In this document: piece by piece, positions 60,336 to 64,000 of the stretch | How positions within the stretch are numbered: position 1 is the first letter of the stretch | Layout of the letters: every line of letters begins with the position of its first letter | Source: Nothopassalora personata | Taxonomy: Eukaryota > Ascomycota > Dothideomycetes > Mycosphaerellales > Mycosphaerellaceae | Direction of reading: 5' to 3' | DNA: 64,000 nt | NCBI GenBank assembly: GCA_033816765.1 | Contig: CM066292.1 | Location: forward strand, 682,001-746,000 | Made by a program: the position numbers and the translations under genes | The notes under the pieces: generated by a model | Told to the model about the DNA's origin: nothing | What the model saw: the letters and a program-made list of their open reading frames with translations, nothing else | Database searches by the model: none

Positions 60336-60741
60336 TATTAGGTTTAGTATAACCTAATAATATCATAAGTTAAGAAGACTAGCTTAATCGGGTTTATTCT
60401 CGGGCCGATAGGAAGTCGAGGGAGAGTAATAAAGTAGTAGCTATCTTAGTCTTATAAAGACTTAAGAAATAATATAGTAGAGGTTAGGATTTGGTATATT
60501 CTAAACAGTAATATTAAATAGTAAGTTAAACGCATTAAAACTATAAGGGATTCTTAGCGTTTCTAAATATAAAGGAGATTCGTAGATCTCGGTAATTAGT
60601 CTAATTATTCTAAGCATAAGCAGTCTAATTAGTCTAAGCATAAGTAGTCTAATTGCCCTAAGTGTAAGCGCTTGGGTAGGATAAGTCACGTACTCGTTTT
60701 GTTATTATAATTCTAGGGTCTATAGGAATTATTCCGTAATA
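60336..60741 (-). repeat. 5' LTR of chromovirus C
   Basis: Plus strand TATTAGGTTTAG ... CCGTAATA, 406 bp; partner in type of 2256-2659, including the TAGTCTAAT repeats in U3 (about 60597-60660). Confidence 0.88.
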
Positions 60742-61426
60742 TAACCTAGCCGATACGCTATTACGACGTAGTAACTACGTATACGTAGCGTAGTATACGT
60801 TAAACTTACTTCCTACGCTATAAAGTAAGCTATGTTTCTAGAAGGAATTCTTATTAAGAGAGAACGAGCCTATAGTAAGGCGCGTAACCGCTAGCTACGA
60901 GAAGATATAGGATAAGGCGGCGATAACGGTAGTAGGAGCCTACGAGTCGTAGGGGACCCGATCGCTACTAGTAAGAGTATACGCTATAATAATATAAGGC
61001 GGCCTAGGTAAAGTACTTATACTACTAATAAAAATCGTATTAGGGAGAGACGATAGGTACGTCGTATACTTATCGTAGGCGCCTAGTAAAGGGAACGCTA
61101 AGGATTAGTATATAAAAGACGGGTTAGTCTATCGCGGAAACGTAATTATCGTACCTAAAGATTACGTAGTAAGGGTATAGTTACTCTATATATATTATAA
61201 CGACCTACTAGTAGGGCACTTTAGTAAGGTAAAGACTAAAGAGCTACTACGACGTTACTACTAGTAGGAATTACTTAGTAAGGATATAAAAGAGTATATA
61301 GGAAACTATAGAGCGTATTAAACCTCGAAGGCAAGGCGCTATCGACCCTACGGCGAGCTATAACTACTACCTAGGCTATACGTTCCGTAGTAAGAAATTA
61401 CTATAGATTTTATTACGGACCTACCG

Positions 61427-61440
61427 CTAAGTAAGCGAGG
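61427..61440. repeat. 14-bp target duplication, left
   Basis: CTAAGTAAGCGAGG, identical to 62202-62215, on both sides of the SINE-like element. Confidence 0.9.
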
Positions 61441-62201
61441 ATTGATTGATTATTCCATTAACGTGCTATTTGAGTCAAAGACTATGCAACACGGGTCTCG
61501 AGAACGAGACCAAAATTTGAGAGAAGGAGAAAAGCCCCGTCGTACCCCGGACGTAAAAACTCCTTAAAAGATGCGAGCAACGCTCGCTATTCGAACCGTA
61601 AATCGAATATATTGCGGCGTAGTACGCGCGTACCCGGTAGTCGTGTCTTGTCGAGAATTGCGGTTTGTCGCCTTGCCCCGGGCGAGACAAGTTTTGCGCC
61701 CGTGTCTCGTTCTTGTTTTAAAAAGCCAAGCCGGCCGTACCCGTACGCACCGAGCCAAATCCCAAGAAACACCCGTTGCCTCTGTTTCAATCCAGTCGCG
61801 TTCTCCGGTCTCGAGTGTAGCTCCTCGGTCGCAGTGGCCTCGCTGTCGTCCCCCCCTCGGCCTCTCTTGGTTCCAGCCGTGCAGTATACGTGGTTTGCGC
61901 CCCTAAACGCCTCTCTTGGTTCCAGCCGGCAGTTTACGTGGTTTGCCGGGACGACAGGTAGACAGCGCCTTCGTTGTTCGAGCGACGTGTACGCTATGTA
62001 CGTCGCTTTCCCTTCTCGCAGTTCCGGAGTTCTTGTTTGTAGATTTTGAGCGTATCTCGTTCGTTCGGTTCGTCCGACCTGTCTTTTCTTGTTTCGAGTC
62101 GAGTAGGCTTGTATTTTTCGAGAGAGAGAGTCTTAGTTTCTCTTCGTCGTAACGAAGATACTTACGTCGTCCGCCGCGTGAAGGCGCTCTCTATAGGACG
62201 A
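61441..62201 (-). mobile_element. SINE-like element, not RIP-mutated
   Basis: 761 bp with normal CA/TG and GC-rich, inside RIP-saturated gypsy F and framed by 14-bp duplications. On the minus strand it begins TCGTCCTATAGAGAGCGCC and ends GGAATAATCAATCAAT, a short (ATCA)n tail. Both ends match the RIP-mutated copy 47803-48710. A direct repeat CCTCTCTTGGTTCCAGCCG occurs in the middle (61860 and 61909). Open frames here (e.g. 61612-62049 plus) look like chance, as they are antisense and not conserved. No A/B box was clearly seen. It inserted after RIP of its host. Confidence 0.78.
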
Positions 62202-62215
62202 CTAAGTAAGCGAGG
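62202..62215. repeat. 14-bp target duplication, right
   Basis: CTAAGTAAGCGAGG; the gypsy F integrase frame continues from here. Confidence 0.9.
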
Positions 62216-63613
62216 AGAATACGTATACGATACGATCCTAGTAATCGACGACTACTACTCTAAAATAAACTTTTATCTCCCTACGACTAAGATATACATA
62301 GCCGTAGAGCTTACGAGGCTCTTACGAGACGAAGTCGTACGGCATTATAGTATCCTAGCGGGCATAGTAAGTAACCGCGGGTTAGTGTTTACAAGTAAGT
62401 TCTAGAGTAACTTCTACTTCGAGGCGTAGGTAAAGCGTAAGCTATCTATAGCTTTTTACCCTTAGACTAACGGTTAGACTAAGAGGGTAAACTAAACCTT
62501 AGAATAGTACCTTCGTTATTACTATAGTAAGAACTAGATAGAATAGGCTAAGTAGCTAGCTATTACTAAATTCTTATATAATAATAGCGTCTACCCTACG
62601 CTACGTATAAGCCCCTTTAAAATAGCGTATAGTTAGTAACCTAAGATTACCCTAATATCTATAGGATCTCGAGGCGAGATCCGGGAAGGGGAGGTACTAG
62701 TAGCGGTAGACTTAGTTAACCGTATACGAGAAATGCGCGCTACGCTTACGAAGCGCTAGGAAATCGTAGTAGCTAACTAGGCTCGCTACTATAATAAGAC
62801 CTATAAGGCTAAGAGCTATTATATAGGCAATATAGTCTTATTATCCAGGAAGAACCTAAGGTTAGTATTACTAAAGAAGAAGATAGGTCTAAACGCGTAA
62901 CGGCGCTACGTAGATAGAGAATAGGCGCGGAGTAGGTAGCTAGTATATGTAGAACGCGCGATTACTCGTTATTATCCTCCTTATTATTATTACCCTTAAT
63001 AAACTTACCGCGTAGAGTAGGGGGCAGGAACACCCTATCTACGGTAGTAGTATCGATGTTTCTAGCCTATAAGAACTATAATTACGGTTAGTATAGAACA
63101 CGTATACAACACGCGTGTACTTATAGTACGGCCGAGCTCGAAGAGCCTATTAAGGGCCCTATTCTACTCTTACTATAGAACTACGGACGTAGTAGCGGCC
63201 GCGGAGGTAGGGGTAGTAGTAGTAGAGGCGCCGGCGAAGCGTACGCGAGTGTCGCCTAGGCACTTATTTTTATAGGCGCTAAACTGCTTCTTACCCTAGG
63301 AGGAGGTTAGCCGATTTATATAGGAAACGATAGTACGCCGTACGCGGCGAGCGTACGGAGCGCTAGCGAGGCGTAGTACTTATAGCTAAGATCTACTTAC
63401 CTAGTTAGGCGTAGAGGTCGTACTACTAGTCTAGAGCGTCCTACTCCTCCTTAGTAGGAGGGTCGCTAAGCCCCTAGATAAGCTTATCGCGCTAGGCGCG
63501 GGCGGTACGTAGGCGAGCTACTATCTACGTAATAGCGATACTAGTGTTACTAACGTACGGGTACCTACTTACCCTATATCGTATATACTTCTTAAGTAAC
63601 TTGCCGGTAGTAA

Positions 63614-64000
63614 TGTTAGGTTTAGTATAACCTAATAATATTACAAGTTAAGAAGATAAGCTTAATCGGGTTTATTCTCGGGCCGATAGGAAGTTAAGGG
63701 AGAGTAATAAAGCAGTAGCTATCTTATCTCGTAGAGACTAAGTAGTAGTAAGGTAGAGGTTAGGTTATAGTATATTCTAAATAGTAATATTAAATAGTAA
63801 GTTAAACGCCTCGAAGCTATAAGGGCATCTCGACGTTCCTAAATACATAGGAGAATACTTCTAGCTCGAAGCTCTTAGTAAGCGCGCTATGTCGCGCTAG
63901 CTTAATATATCGTAGGCTCGATAGTCGTTGCGCTCTTATAGCGTCGCGCTACGTCTTATTAGCTTATACCGTCTCTATAAGCTATAAGGCATTAATTAGT
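63614..64000 (-). repeat. Chromovirus LTR, minus orientation, running to the window edge
   Basis: Begins TGTTAGGTTTAGTATAACC with the TG end intact. R/U5 (to about 63850) matches the others; the U3 beyond is a fourth variant with GTCGCGCTA and CGTAGGCTCG-like words. The far end is beyond the window or very near it. Could be a solo LTR or the 5' LTR of another copy. Confidence 0.8.

Larger units (their letters stand above)
53277..60741 (-). mobile_element. Chromovirus C, minus strand, 3'-truncated, split by a hAT element
   Basis: From right to left: 5' LTR 60336-60741, gag about 60335-58900, protease about 58330-57830, then after the hAT insert RT and RNase H about 54490-53280, where it ends within RNase H at the junction with B. 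Integrase and 3' LTR are missing. Collinear with A (for example 53330-53400 against 45090-45020) and with D (58081-60741 against 1-2659). RIP-saturated. Confidence 0.85.
60742..63613 (+). pseudogene. Gypsy F: integrase region, plus strand, split by a SINE-like element
   Basis: Plus-strand frame with GLVYRGNVIIVPKDYVV and then a GHFS..KTKELL zinc-domain-like part (about 61110-61260), an EITIDFITDLPLSKRG stretch (the Asp of the DDE triad) at 61395-61440, the 761-bp insertion, and then YDTILVIDDYYSK with a SILAGIVSNRGLVFTS stretch (62228-62395), where the usual Asp of the VSDRG-type motif reads Asn (RIP-type). A YPQTNGQTKRVNQTLEQYLR-like part follows near 62455. A different gypsy family from chromovirus A by its integrase wording. 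From about 62940 to 63613 no coding was recognised. LTRs of its own were not found. Confidence 0.75.

Noticed and set aside
61612..62049. 145-codon ORF in the SINE-like element
   Set aside because: Antisense to the element, not kept in the other copy, no domain.
1..64000. CRISPR array, bacterial operons, riboswitches
   Set aside because: The window is fungal: LTR elements, RIP and intergenic microsatellites. No spaced direct repeats of CRISPR type were seen.

Overview
This 64 kb window looks like a transposon-dominated compartment of a filamentous ascomycete (Pezizomycotina) with very strong repeat-induced point mutation (RIP). In most of it the dinucleotide CpA and its complement TpG are nearly gone, while CpG, CpC and CpT survive; the 60 bases at 58141-58200, for example, hold no CA and no TG. 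CAG/CAA/TGG codons have become TAG/TAA, so nearly every transposon frame is full of stops. The genus cannot be named from the sequence.

Layout. 1-3481: two chromovirus (Ty3/gypsy) fragments joined in inverted orientation. 3482-4440: unrecognised RIP relic. About 4440-9140: gene island 1, hardly touched by RIP, with a 3 x 138 bp hairpin tandem repeat, a 372-codon hypothetical gene (5216-6334), a minisatellite and a chromodomain-like gene with one TAG (7850-8527); a perfect 23-bp inverted repeat marks its right edge. 9140-34385: an old degenerate sequence split by a Copia element (13290-19091, 5-bp TSD, itself holding a 198-bp element) and by an 11.9-kb Ty3/gypsy element (19471-31371) with a third long ORF after pol. 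About 34385-39980: gene island 2, with a 70-bp minisatellite and a 750-codon gene (37205-39457), again with one TAG and with a possible Ulp1/C48-like domain. 39980-64000: nested transposons. Chromovirus A (40965-48848) carries a tRNA-like sequence and an antisense ORF after pol. Next come an antisense Tad1/I-like LINE (48849-51476), chromovirus B (fragment), chromovirus C (antisense, holding a complete hAT element at 54500-57818 with 8-bp TSDs), a second gypsy integrase region F (60742-63613) and a last LTR.

The order of events can partly be read. The old relics were hit first. Copia, the large gypsy, the hAT and two copies of a SINE-like family (47803-48710, RIP-mutated; 61441-62201, not mutated) came later, each leaving a target duplication or terminal repeats. 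The points most worth following are: (i) a CGGTCCCGGGACCG palindrome near the start of each of the three ORFs of the large gypsy and in both LTRs; (ii) its unknown ORF3; (iii) the antisense ORF conserved between two chromovirus copies; (iv) the SINE-like family with conserved ends, variable middle and (ATCA)n tail; (v) single CAG-to-TAG-type stops in two island genes, suggesting RIP leakage. Coordinates inside RIP-broken elements are approximate, because frames were followed by eye through stop codons.
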